64,000 nt of DNA, taken from Spongilla lacustris (lineage: Eukaryota > Porifera > Demospongiae > Spongillida > Spongillidae). Below the pieces are notes generated by a model, which was not told the DNA's origin, did no database searches, and worked only from the letters and a program-made list of their open reading frames with translations. The translations under genes were made by a program, and so were the position numbers. Location of the stretch: NCBI GenBank assembly GCA_949361645.1, contig OX442420.1:1-64000 (forward strand), given 5' to 3'. Position 1 is the first letter of the stretch; every line of letters starts with the position of its first letter. Positions 16,301 to 29,700 of this stretch are shown here, one piece after another.

Positions 16301-17165
16301 AAAATTAATAAAACAGCTAAATTAAGAAATTCATACCAGCAGTTTATTGTAAATATAAAAAGTTGCTGTCTGTACACAAGGGATGTAAGATAACACAGAG
16401 GAGATTTGCAAAACAAAATCACTGATTTGGTTCAAAACATAGAATTACATGTAAGTAATGAAGAATTGCTACATTGATTATCAGGCTCAAATATCATCAT
16501 GACCAGAAATGATAGCAAGAAATATAGCACTGCTTGCTGCAAGGCTATTTACTATTGCCTCCAATATGGAGCACCCATAACACATGTGTGTAATGTGATT
16601 AGCGCAATACTTTTTGAATTGGTGGGTACAACTATTGATAGTCTTCCTCATAGTAGTACAGTATATCAATGTGTAAATTAGGGATCATCAGTGATATTCA
16701 GGTAAGTGAAGTAATGTATGCAAATAAAAATCTCACTCTTTCATGGGACTCAACAACAGTTGATGCATGGGACATCAATGACCTCCATATCAGTGTGCAC
16801 ACTGTGCCAGTAACTTCGTATGTACTGCAATTAGGTGCTATAGCCTCTGGTCAAACAGAAGACTATGTTTCACATCAGTGATATAGCTTGACTCATATGA
16901 TTTCTGTATTCAGTTGCAGAATTCATTTTTATATGTAAGGTCAACAATACTTAACCATTTCAAAAATACCTTAACCGACAGAGTTGCTGAGCAAAAACAA
17001 AATATTCTGCATCATAGACACATTATTTCAGTGAAAAGTACTGGTAAAGTTCCCAAAGCCACCAACTGTTACTGGACACAGGAAGACATCGAGGAAGAAG
17101 GGGAAGATGAAAAAATATGCATATTACAGCTGTATTACTGGAAATATTATTTTTCTGACATGTGA
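16300..17165 (+). pseudogene. Broken ORF cluster, possibly transposon-derived
   Basis: Short plus-strand ORFs are separated by stops: about 16499-16681, 16669-16881 (containing NLTLSWDSTTVDAWDINDLH and SGQTEDYVSHQ) and 16914-17165 (with an acidic EDIEEEGEDE stretch). The middle fragment has the look of a conserved catalytic-type segment (WDSTTVD...DDYV-like), reminiscent of proteins encoded by repeated animal elements, but I cannot name the family. It lies between the PAPSS 5' end and the TIM23 3' end and has no intact frame. Confidence 0.35.
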
Positions 17166-17843
17166 AATGCCTTTTTCATTGAATGGTAAAATTTTGTTTC
17201 CGAGAACATGATATATATACATTTGGCTATATGTTTCTATATCGCTACCATGAGCAGCCTGCATATTTGGCATGATTTTATGCATAATATCGGCTGTAGT
17301 ACCTTCTAAAAAGGATTTTTATATGCAGGTATGTGTGGCAGTTACTCTCCTTATATATTTGGCTGCAGTAGCATATTTGGTAAGATCAATGTAGCGAATA
17401 TAAGTTAAACCGGCACAGTTTTTTTTTTGCGCGGTCATTCAATTCCATACATTCAAAAGTACCGCTTTATGCTGCCGTATTGACCGAATGAAAAAAGATG
17501 ATATGATAAGTAATATACCGTTGGAATGCACATTTTTTACTCGTTTTAGAACCATGCAAATTGTTGCAAAAATATCAATTTGAAAAAAATATCCAAGTAC
17601 CTAATCTAGAATGCAAGAAATCAATTTTATCAATGCAAATAATATTACATGTACCGATATTAATTATACAGCTGGCATAATCCTAAATTCCGCAAAATCC
17701 GTGCGAAAAACGACATTATTTTAATTTTAACACTTTCACAGGAGACAGACAAACACGTTGCGTTGTGATGGTTGCACTAACTGCTGGCTGCAATGCTATG
17801 CCTAGCTAAGATGGTAGACACAATATAAGGCAGCTGCACACAC
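17166..17843. other. TIM23 3' flank, no gene seen
   Basis: AT-rich spacer after the TIM23 stop codon (gene on the minus strand). No coding signal. Confidence 0.5.
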
Positions 17844-20651
17844 TCATGAGTAGTCTCTTCTGATCCATGAGAACCTAGTTTGAACTAGCGCCTTGGTTAC
17901 AGTGTAGACTCCCACAAGACCACACCCCACAGCTCCTGCCACAAGCATGGGCCTCAAACCAGCTGAAAAATGAGCACACGGGTAAATTGTTTGCATGCTA
18001 TGCACTATTCAAAGTTCTGCTACTAAGTATTAGCATCTCAGTAAGGAAGATCTTTGCTTAGATGGTTACCATACTCCAGCTCAGCAGGACGTCATGGGGT
18101 CAGGGTAACACTATGGCAGGGTCAGGACCATGGGGTCAGGGTAACACCATGGCAGGGTCAGGACCATGGCATTCTACACATTTATGACCTTGCAAATAGT
18201 AACCTGATATTCCTCACAGGACATAGAGCAGTCGACAGAGATGTATTTGGGTGTGGCCAACCAGAAGTCAACACAGTGGTGTATTTAGGCGTAACACACC
18301 GGATGTCAGACAATGGAAGTAGTTGGTCAAATGTATTTGTATTAGAGCAAATATACGGCAGGCAAGCAAAGATGGTGTTCCATCGTGATGATGTGAACGT
18401 TGACAGTAAGCCTTGCGCACATCGTGCCAAACAGTTACACCTTGGAAACTCAGAAAATCAGCCATTTGCATTCTGAAGGCAGGAAAAACATATCACTGTA
18501 ATAATGGCATACTTGCGCTGATTCTGGTACAGCATGACATACCTTATTGAGCTGAGTTCTGATTGGCATAATGTGCGCAAGGCTCACTGTCAACGTTCAC
18601 ATCATCACAATCGAACACCATCTTTGCTTGCCTGCCGTATATTTGCTCTAATACAAATACATTTGACCAACTACTTCCATTGTCCGACATCCGGTGTGTT
18701 ACACCCAAATACCACTGTGTTGATTGCTCTATGCACTTTGTCCATTGTATGGCTATCACCATTTATGGGAAAGGGTTACAACCATCTAAGGGAAAGGGTT
18801 ACAACCATCTAAGGGAAACGGTTACAACCATCTAAGGGGAAGGGTTACAACCATCTAAGGGAAAGGGACATCGAAAGAGAAGATTGCCATCAACTGACTA
18901 TAATCAGGTTTGGAATGCTCTCAACTGCCCTCGGAAGATTTCATTGCACATAATTGGAGACCTGACAAAATGGTTTCCCACACTACAGTGTTCTGACTAC
19001 ACAGGCTGCTATTAAATGACCATTTTGTGTGGGTTAACAAACATTTCTATCATGCCCTATCACATTCTCTACACAACACCTCTATATGACGCCCTGATGA
19101 CACCTATATATGATGCCCTCCATGACACCCCAATATGACACCCTCCATGACACCCCAATACGACACCCTCCATGACACCGTTATATGAAAATGGATGCAC
19201 TCCATACCAGTGGACTTGTACAATACTCCAGCAACTGTGGCAGCTGCTACCGAGTTAAGTGTGTCCTCCTGTCCACGAATGTGTCCAACCAGAGACTCCG
19301 TGGAACTGTACATCAGTGCTGCAAGAGGGCAGAAGGATTTACAACAGTACACAAAGATGTACAACAGTGCACAAGGATGTACAACAGTACACAAAGATGT
19401 ACAACAGTACACAAAGATGTACAACAGTACACAAGGATGTACAACAGTGCACAAGGATGTATACAACAGTGTATATACATGTACACAAAAGACCAGGTAC
19501 AATTGCTAGCAATATTCAGCCCAAAACCCTACGGTGATATTGAAAAGATGGTTCACCTCATAACTGTGCTCCAAATAGAGCTAGTAATACATACTCTTTT
19601 GCTCTCTAATAGTTATCGAGAGTTATGTTAGTAACTCTCATAGAGGATTTGACCCCAATTATGAATGTCATTAAAAAATGGGACCCGGTTCTAACGGGAC
19701 TCCTATCAATCGGATCGCTTAGCTCTTTGTCATCATCGAACAAGCAGTCAAAAACGACCAGTTTCATGTTTGTTAGATGTCATAAAACCGCGTGGTTGTG
19801 GAGAACAAAACACTTGTTTAAACTCGTACCCAGTCCCACCGTATTTCTCGTTGTTGTTCTTCTTCTTCTTCTTGACCACGCATAACTCAAGATAGGAACA
19901 CTTTTAATAAATGAAAATCACACCCATAGCTTCAGAATTCATTGGCATTCTCGCTTCAGTGGTCAAAACGTATCGAGGCTACATTGCATATATCGGTGGT
20001 AGTGTTAGCAAATGACGTATATTTAGGATACCTGTATCTGACAGGACTCAGAACGATCAAATAGTTTAGAACTTGTTCATATTTTGCTCCAGTTGCTGTA
20101 TACATGTAATCCGATGTGTACGGTCTGGGCACTACACCTATTAGTTGTAATTAAGCTATTAGTGAAATTGTGGCATGTATCCAGTTTGGGCACTAACACA
20201 TATCATCAGAACCCCGAGATAACCGGTGAGGGCATCACCACACCGGAACCTCGAGCCTAAACTAAACTATAAAGAGGCAATGATATAACAGCGGCTATGA
20301 AGAGTGCAGAACATCGGGACGATTCCATCGCTTCTCCTTCTGCGAAAAGAATGTGATTCCAAGAACGCACGACCGACAGCCAAACATGCTGCTGGAAAAA
20401 CTGCTACCGCAGGGGTAATGGGTTTGGAAAGCTACCAAACCCAATAGGTACGTTCGAATTCGAGTGAGTGCATGATACAATAATAAGTATTTGGGTTAGA
20501 TGTACATCAGTTGACCCTTGTGTATCCACGTGACTGAGAGGTCACGTGCATACCTTGTACACGTATACAAATCTATACATACACGTTAGTGTGGTATCAT
20601 AAAAACCTTTCTATTCTTTACATTGATGTGTGGCTATACAAGACTCTACAA

Positions 20652-20720
<69 letters not shown>

Positions 20721-23700
20721 TGTGTTACAAGCAGAAGCATCCTATGTAAACTATAGCAGTAGAGGTCAGAATTCATTGAGTACATATGTGTACTTGGAAA
20801 ACTGTTAGTAACCTTGCCCTGTCATCAATAAAAAAGGGTTGCCCAGGTCAATTAACAGTTTTAACATGGCTTCTGTTTATAGAGATTTCCATGTAGGTGT
20901 TTTGTAGATACACGATTTTGTGAGTAATATGTAATTTCATTGCATGTGTTCATTTTCTGTACCTTTTAGCTTCTCCCTGAATGAACCAAAAAAAGCATAC
21001 TGAGGGAATATAAAGGTAGCTTCAAAAAGGCTATTGTAAGGAATAGCATACTGTTAAATGGGCTAAATGATGCCTTTGCAAAATCCACCCATGGTTAGCA
21101 CAAAAGGTCAGCTGTTTGTGAAGTTAGTGCAGGTGCATTGCTTAACAAGGCACTGAGCGTGCATAGAAAAAATAGGTGAATTTCTACATGATATTCGTGC
21201 TATTGATGCAATTAAAATCACAGAACCTTTCTTTTGTGATGCCTCTTACAACCACTCTAATGGTAGGTGTGTGTAATGGCGGACGAGATACCTGCAAACC
21301 CTTATGTACCCTACCTACTCCTCCCAATACCTACCACTACCCCTACTCCTCCCCTTGGTCCTTACCTACTACCATGGGCGCCCCCAGCATTTCTGGAAGG
21401 GTGGGGCCAGGATAGGGTAAGGGGCACCATTTGACAGCCAAATATCACTACGGGTGTGTTGTCCGCTTTCGGCTAAATCAGCTGGGGTCCCCTTACCTAT
21501 CTTACTATTCCCCTGGTGCATGGAGTGGGTGACCTCAAAGGTCACATATGTGATGACGAATTCACTGATACACTACTGCCAGAGTATGAAACATATCTAC
21601 ATGGATACTGTTTACAAGTTGAGTTGACACAGATCACTTTAATTGTAATAAGGAAGAGATGGTGGACACACCAGTTGCTGTCTTATCAAGAGAGCAGGAG
21701 AGAGTAAAAGTTTCACTGGTATCAGTACTAATACTGATTATAACATTGTTTATGTACTGAACAATATGTATCATCTATGGATGAGTTATTTCAGGTTATG
21801 ACATGTAGATATACATGATTACTATGTAAATGACATATATACCAAGTTCAGATCATAGCTAAGTGATCAGTGTTTTACTATAAAACGTCGGAGGCTCTTA
21901 TTGAATGGTCCTTTTTGCATTTAAAAATGCAAAGTACTCTCTGTCCACTATTAGGGTATATAAGATTAATAGTGATGGACTACAATATTGCCTTACTGGA
22001 GTTGCACTACAAGAAAATGTTTTGAACTGTTCACTCTTTCTATCTTTGGTTAAAATTAATAGTTGTGATACAATTCATAATGGACCCTTTAAAGAACATA
22101 TATAAAAGTCATGTTTGGAGTACCACAGTGTGGAACTTTTTGCACCTTTCAGTAAATGGTTGCAATCATTCCTTCCCACTCGGATGTTGATTTTCGAGTT
22201 CCAGGTCAAACTACGCTGCCAACAGTTAGCCAAACAGAGGCTGCATATACTGGACGCCTTAATAAGAGAACCTCTGGACCAGCCAGCTAGGGCTTACATG
22301 GTGGTGGACCAGCCAGCTAGGGCTTACATGGTGGTGGACCAGCTAGGACTTACATGGTGGTGGACCAGCCAGCTAGGGCTTACATGGTGGTGGACCAGCC
22401 AGCTAGGGCTTACATGGTGGTGGACCAGCCAGCTAGGGCTTACATGGTGGTGGACCAGCCAGCTAGGGCTTACATGGTGGTGGACCAGCTAGGGCTTACA
22501 TGGTGGTGGACCAGCCAGCTAGGACTTACATGGTGGTGGACCAGCTAGCTAGGGCTTACATGGTGGTGGACCAGCTAGCTAGGGCTTACATGGTGGTGGA
22601 CCAGCCAGCTAGGGCTTACATGGTGGTGGACCAGCTAGGGCTTACATGGTGGTGGACCAGCCAGCTAGGGCTTACATGGTGGTGGACCAGCTAGCTAGGG
22701 CTTACATGGTGGTGGACCAGCTAGCTAGGGCTTACATGGTGGTGGACCAGCCAGCTAGGGCTTACATGGTGGTGGACCAGCCAGCTAGGGCTTACATGGT
22801 GGTGGACCAGCTAGCTAGGGCTTACATGGTGGTGGACCAGCTAGCTAGGACTTACATGGTGGTGGACCAGCTAGCTAGGGCTTACATGGTGGTGGACCTG
22901 CCAGCTAGGGCTTACATGGTGGTGGACCAGCTAGCTAGGGCTTACATGGTGGTGGACCAGCTAGGGCTTACATGGTGGTGGACCAGCTAGCTAGGACTTA
23001 CATGGTGGTGGACCAGCTAGGGCTTACATGGTGGTGGACCAGCTAGCTAGGGCTTACATGGTGGTGGACCAGCTAGCTAGGGCTTACATGGTGGTGGACC
23101 AGCTAGCTAGGGCTTACATGGTGGTGGACCAGCTAGCTAGGGCTTACATGGTGGTGGACCAGCTAGCTAGGGCTTACATGGTGGTGGACCAGCTAGCTAG
23201 GGCTTACATGGTGGTGGACCAGCTAGCTAGGGCTTACATGGTGGTGGACCAGCTAGGGCTTACATGGTGGTGGACCAGCTAGCTAGGACTTACATGGTGG
23301 TGGACCAGCTAGGGCTTACATGGTGGTGGACCAGCTAGCTAGGGCTTACATGGTGGTGGACCAGCTAGCTAGGGCTTACATGGTGGTGGACCAGCTAGCT
23401 AGGGCTTACATGGTGGTGGACCAGCTAGCTAGGGCTTACATGGTGGTGGACCAGCTAGCTAGGGCTTACATGGTGGTGGACCAGCTAGCTAGGGCTTACA
23501 TGGTGGTGGACCAGCTAGCTAGGGCTTACATGGTGGTGGACCAGCTAGCTAGGGCTTACATGGTGGTGGACCAGCTAGCTAGGGCTTACATGGTGGTGGA
23601 CCAGCTAGCTAGGGCTTACATGGTGGTGGACCAGCTAGCTAGGGCTTACATGGTGGTGGACCAGCTAGCTAGGGCTTACATGGTGGTGGACCAGCTAGCT

Positions 23701-26700
23701 AGGGCTTACATGGTGGTGGACCAGCTAGGGCTTACATGGTGGTGGACCAGCTAGCTAGGACTTACATGGTGGTGGACCAGCTAGGGCTTACATGGTGGTG
23801 GACCAGCTAGCTAGGGCTTACATGGTGGTGGACCAGCTAGCTAGGGCTTACATGGTGGTGGACCAGCTAGCTAGGGCTTACATGGTGGTGGACCAGCTAG
23901 CTAGGGCTTACATGGTGGTGGACCAGCTAGCTAGGGCTTACATGGTGGTGGACCAGCTAGCTAGGGCTTACATGGTGGTGGACCAGCTAGCTAGGGCTTA
24001 CATGGTGGTGGACCAGCTAGCTAGGGCTTACATGGTGGTGGACCAGCTAGCTAGGGCTTACATGGTGGTGGACCAGCTAGCTAGGGCTTACATGGTGGTG
24101 GACCAGCTAGCTAGGGCTTACATGGTGGTGGACCAGCTAGCTAGGGCTTACATGGTGGTGGACCAGCTAGCTAGGGCTTACATGGTGGTGGACCAGCTAG
24201 CTAGGGCTTACATGGTGGTGGACCAGCCAGCTAGGGCTTACATGGTGGTGGACCAGCTAGCTAGGGCTTACATGGTGGTGGACCAGCCAGCTAGGGCTTA
24301 CATGGTGGTGGACCAGCCAGCTAGGGCTTACATGGTGGTGGACCAGCCAGCTAGGGCTTACATGGTGGTGGACCAGCCAGCTAGGGCTTACATGGTGGTG
24401 GACCAGCTAGCTAGGGCTTACATGGTGGTGGACCAGCTAGCTAGGGCTTACATGGTGGTGGACCAGCCAGCTAGGGCTTACATGGTGGTGGACCAGCCAG
24501 CTAGGGCTTACATGGTGGTGGACCAGCCAGCTAGGGCTTACATGGTGGTGGACCAGCCAGCTAGGGCTTACATGGTGGTGGACCAGCTAGCTAGGGCTTA
24601 CATGGTGGTGGACCAGCTAGCTAGGGCTTACATGGTGGTGGACCAGCCAGCTAGGGCTTACATGGTGGTGGACCAGCCAGCTAGGGCTTACATGGTGGTG
24701 GACCAGCTAGGGCTTACATGGTGGTGGACCAGCCAGCTAGGGCTTACATGGTGGTGGACCAGCCAGCTAGGGCTTACATGGTGGTGGACCAGCCAGCTAG
24801 GGCTTACATGGTGGTGGACAAGCCAGCTAGGGCTTACATGGTGGTGGACCAGCTAGCTAGGGCTTACATGGTGGTGGACCAGCTAGCTAGGGCTTACATG
24901 GTGGTGGACCAGCTAGCTAGGGCTTACATGGTGGTGGACCAGCTAGCTAGGGCTTACATGGTGGTGGACCAGCTAGCTAGGGCTTACATGGTGGTGGACC
25001 AGCTAGCTAGGACTTACATGGTGGTGGACCAGCTAGCTAGGGCTTACATGGTGGTGGACCAGCTAGCTAGGGCTTACATGGTGGTGGACCAGCTAGCTAG
25101 GGCTTACATGGTGGTGGACCAGCTAGGGCTTACATGGTGGTGGACCAGCTAGCTAGGACTTACATGGTGGTGGACCAGCTAGCTAGGGCTTACATGGTGG
25201 TGGACCAGCTAGCTAGGGCTTACATGGTGGTGGACCAGCCAGCTAGGGCTTACATGGTGGTGGACCAGCTAGCTAGGGCTTACATGGTGGTGGACCAGCC
25301 AGCTAGGGCTTACATGGTGGTGGACCAGCTAGCTAGGGCTTACATGGTGGTGGACCAGCTAGCTAGGGCTTACATGGTGGTGGACCAGCTAGCTAGGGCT
25401 TACATGGTGGTGGACCAGCTAGCTAGGGCTTACATGGTGGTGGACCAGCTAGCTAGGGCTTACATGGTGGTGGACCAGCTAGCTAGGGCTTACATGGTGG
25501 TGGACCAGCTAGGGCTTACATGGTGGTGGACCAGCTAGCTAGGGCTTACATGGTGGTGGACCAGCTAGCTAGGGCTTACATGGTGGTGGACCAGCTAGCT
25601 AGGGCTTACATGGTGGTGGACCAGCTAGCTAGGGCTTACATGGTGGTGGACCAGCTAGCTAGGGCTTACATGGTGGTGGACCAGCTAGCTAGGGCTTACA
25701 TGGTGGTGAACCAGCTAGCTAGGGCTTACATGGTGGTGGACCAGCCAGCTAGGGCTTACATGGTGGTGGACCAGCTAGCTAGGGCTTACATGGTGGTGGA
25801 CCAGCTAGCTAGGGCTTACATGGTGGTGGACCAGCTAGCTAGGGCTTACATGGTGGTGGACCAGCTAGCTAGGGCTTACATGGTGGTGGACCAGCCAGCT
25901 AGGGCTTACATGGTGGTGGACCAGCTAGCTAGGGCTTACATGGTGGTGGACCAGCTAGCTAGGACTTACATGGTGGTGGACCAGCTAGCTAGGACTTACA
26001 TGGTGGTGGACCAGCTAGCTAGGGCTTACATGGTGGTGGACCAGCTAGGGCTTACATGGTGGTGGACCAGCTAGCTAGGGCTTACATGGTGGTGGACCAG
26101 CCAGCTAGGGCTTACATGGTGGTGGACCAGCCAGCTAGGGCTTACATGGTGGTGGACCAGCTAGCTAGGACTTACATGGTGGTGGACCAGCTAGCTAGGG
26201 CTTACATGGTGGTGGACCAGCTAGCTAGGGCTTACATGGTGGTGGACCAGCTAGGGCTTACATGGTGGTGGACCAGCTAGCTAGGGCTTACATGGTGGTG
26301 GACCAGCCAGCTAGGGCTTACATGGTGGTGGACCAGCCAGCTAGGGCTTACATGGTGGTGGACCAGCTAGGGCTTACATGGTGGTGGACCAGCTAGCTAG
26401 GGCTTACATGGTGGTGGACCAGCTAGCTAGGGCTTACATGGTGGTGGACCAGCTAGCTAGGGCTTACATGGTGGTGGACCAGCTAGCTAGGGCTTACATG
26501 GTGGTGGACCAGCTAGCTAGGGCTTACATGGTGGTGGACCAGCTAGCTAGGGCTTACATGGTGATGGACCAGCCAGCTAGGGCTTACATGGTGGTGGACC
26601 AGCCAGCTAGGGCTTACATGGTGGTGGACCAGCCAGCTAGGGCTTACATGGTGGTGGACCAGCTAGCTAGGGCTTACATGGTGGTGGACCAGCTAGCTAG

Positions 26701-29700
26701 GGCTTACATGGTGGTGGACCAGCTAGCTAGGGCTTACATGGTGGTGGACCAGCCAGCTAGGGCTTACATGGTGGTGGACCAGCTAGCTAGGGCTTACATG
26801 GTGGTGGACCAGCTAGCTAGGGCTTACATGGTGGTGGACCAGCTAGCTAGGGCTTACATGGTGGTGGACCAGCTAGCTAGGGCTTACATGGTGGTGGACC
26901 AGCTAGCTAGGGCTTACATGGTGGTGGACCAGCTAGCTAGGGCTTACATGGTGGTGGACCAGCTAGCTAGGGCTTACATGGTGGTGGACCAGCTAGCTAG
27001 GGCTTACATGGTGGTGGACCAGCTAGCTAGGGCTTACATGGTGGTGGACCAGCTAGCTAGGGCTTACATGGTGGTGGACCAGCTAGCTAGGGCTTACATG
27101 GTGGTGGACCAGCTAGCTAGGGCTTACATGGTGGTGGACCAGCTAGCTAGGGCTTACATGGTGGTGGACCAGCCAGCTAGGGCTTACATGGTGGTGGACC
27201 AGCTAGCTAGGGCTTACATGGTGGTGGACCAGCTAGCTAGGGCTTACATGGTGGTGGACCAGCTAGCTAGGGCTTACATGGTGGTGGACCAGCTAGCTAG
27301 GGCTTACATGGTGGTGGACCAGCTAGCTAGGGCTTACATGGTGGTGGACCAGCTAGCTAGGGCTTACATGGTGGTGGACCAGCTAGCTAGGGCTTACATG
27401 GTGGTGGACCAGCTAGGGCTTACATGGTGGTGGACCAGCTAGCTAGGGCTTACATGGTGGTGGACCAGCTAGCTAGGGCTTACATGGTGGTGGACCAGCT
27501 AGCTAGGGCTTACATGGTGGTGGACCAGCTAGCTAGGGCTTACATGGTGGTGGACCAGCTAGCTAGGGCTTACATGGTGGTGGACCAGCTAGCTAGGGCT
27601 TACATGGTGGTGGACCAGCTAGCTAGGGCTTACATGGTGGTGGACCAGCTAGGGCTTACATGGTGGTGGACCAGCTAGCTAGGGCTTACATGGTGGTGGA
27701 CCAGCTAGCTAGGGCTTACATGGTGGTGGACCAGCCAGCTAGGGCTTACATGGTGGTGGACCAGCTAGCTAGGGCTTACATGGTGATGGACCAGCTAGCT
27801 AGGGCTTACATGGTGGTGGACCAGCCAGCTAGGGCTTACATGGTGGTGGACCAGCCAGCTAGGGCTTACATGGTGGTGGACCAGCTAGCTAGGGCTTACA
27901 TGGTGGTGGACCAGCCAGCTAGGGCTTACATGGTGGTGGACCAGCTAGCTAGGGCTTACATGGTGGTGGACCAGCCAGCTAGGGCTTACATGGTGGTGGA
28001 CCAGCTAGCTAGGGCTTACATGGTGGTGGACCAGCTAGGGCTTACATGGTGGTAGACCAGCTAGCTAGGGCTTACATGGTGGTGGACCAGCTAGCTAGGG
28101 CTTACATGGTGGTGGACCAGCTAGCTAGGGCTTACATGGTGGTGGACCAGCTAGCTAGGGCTTACATGGTGGTGGACCAGCCAGCTAGGGCTTACATGGT
28201 GGTGGACCAGCTAGCTAGGGCTTACATGGTGGTGGACCAGCTAGCTAGGGCTTACATGGTGGTGGACCAGCTAGCTAGGGCTTACATGGTGGTGGACCAG
28301 CTAGCTAGGGCTTACATGGTGGTGGACCAGCTAGCTAGGGCTTACATGGTGGTGGACCAGCCAGCTAGGGCTTACATGGTGGTGGACCAGCTAGCTAGGG
28401 CTTACATGGTGGTGGACCAGCTAGCTAGGGCTTACATGGTGGTGGACCAGCTAGCTAGGGCTTACATGGTGGTGGACCAGCCAGCTAGGGCTTACATGGT
28501 GGTGGACCAGCTAGCTAGGGCTTACATGGTGGTGGACCAGCTAGCTAGGACTTACATGGTGGTGGACCAGCTAGCTAGGACTTACATGGTGGTGGACCAG
28601 CTAGCTAGGGCTTACATGGTGGTGGACCAGCTAGGGCTTACATGGTGGTGGACCAGCTAGCTAGGGCTTACATGGTGGTGGACCAGCCAGCTAGGGCTTA
28701 CATGGTGGTGGACCAGCCAGCTAGGGCTTACATGGTGGTGGACCAGCTAGCTAGGACTTACATGGTGGTGGACCAGCTAGCTAGGGCTTACATGGTGGTG
28801 GACCAGCTAGCTAGGGCTTACATGGTGGTGGACCAGCTAGGGCTTACATGGTGGTGGACCAGCTAGCTAGGGCTTACATGGTGGTGGACCAGCCAGCTAG
28901 GGCTTACATGGTGGTGGACCAGCCAGCTAGGGCTTACATGGTGGTGGACCAGCTAGGGCTTACATGGTGGTGGACCAGCTAGCTAGGGCTTACATGGTGG
29001 TGGACCAGCTAGCTAGGGCTTACATGGTGGTGGACCAGCTAGCTAGGGCTTACATGGTGGTGGACCAGCTAGCTAGGGCTTACATGGTGGTGGACCAGCT
29101 AGCTAGGGCTTACATGGTGGTGGACCAGCTAGCTAGGGCTTACATGGTGATGGACCAGCCAGCTAGGGCTTACATGGTGGTGGACCAGCCAGCTAGGGCT
29201 TACATGGTGGTGGACCAGCCAGCTAGGGCTTACATGGTGGTGGACCAGCTAGCTAGGGCTTACATGGTGGTGGACCAGCTAGCTAGGGCTTACATGGTGG
29301 TGGACCAGCTAGCTAGGGCTTACATGGTGGTGGACCAGCCAGCTAGGGCTTACATGGTGGTGGACCAGCTAGCTAGGGCTTACATGGTGGTGGACCAGCT
29401 AGCTAGGGCTTACATGGTGGTGGACCAGCTAGCTAGGGCTTACATGGTGGTGGACCAGCTAGCTAGGGCTTACATGGTGGTGGACCAGCTAGCTAGGGCT
29501 TACATGGTGGTGGACCAGCTAGCTAGGGCTTACATGGTGGTGGACCAGCTAGCTAGGGCTTACATGGTGGTGGACCAGCTAGCTAGGGCTTACATGGTGG
29601 TGGACCAGCTAGCTAGGGCTTACATGGTGGTGGACCAGCCAGCTAGGGCTTACATGGTGGTGGACCAGCTAGCTAGGGCTTACATGGTGGTGGACCAGCT

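Noticed and set aside
18054..18762. Two opposite-strand ORFs sharing LGVTHRMSDNGSSW, suggesting a duplicated gene
   Set aside because: They arise from the two arms of an inverted repeat and are cut by the arm borders. Kept as a repeat, with a fragment of an element ORF only as a possibility.
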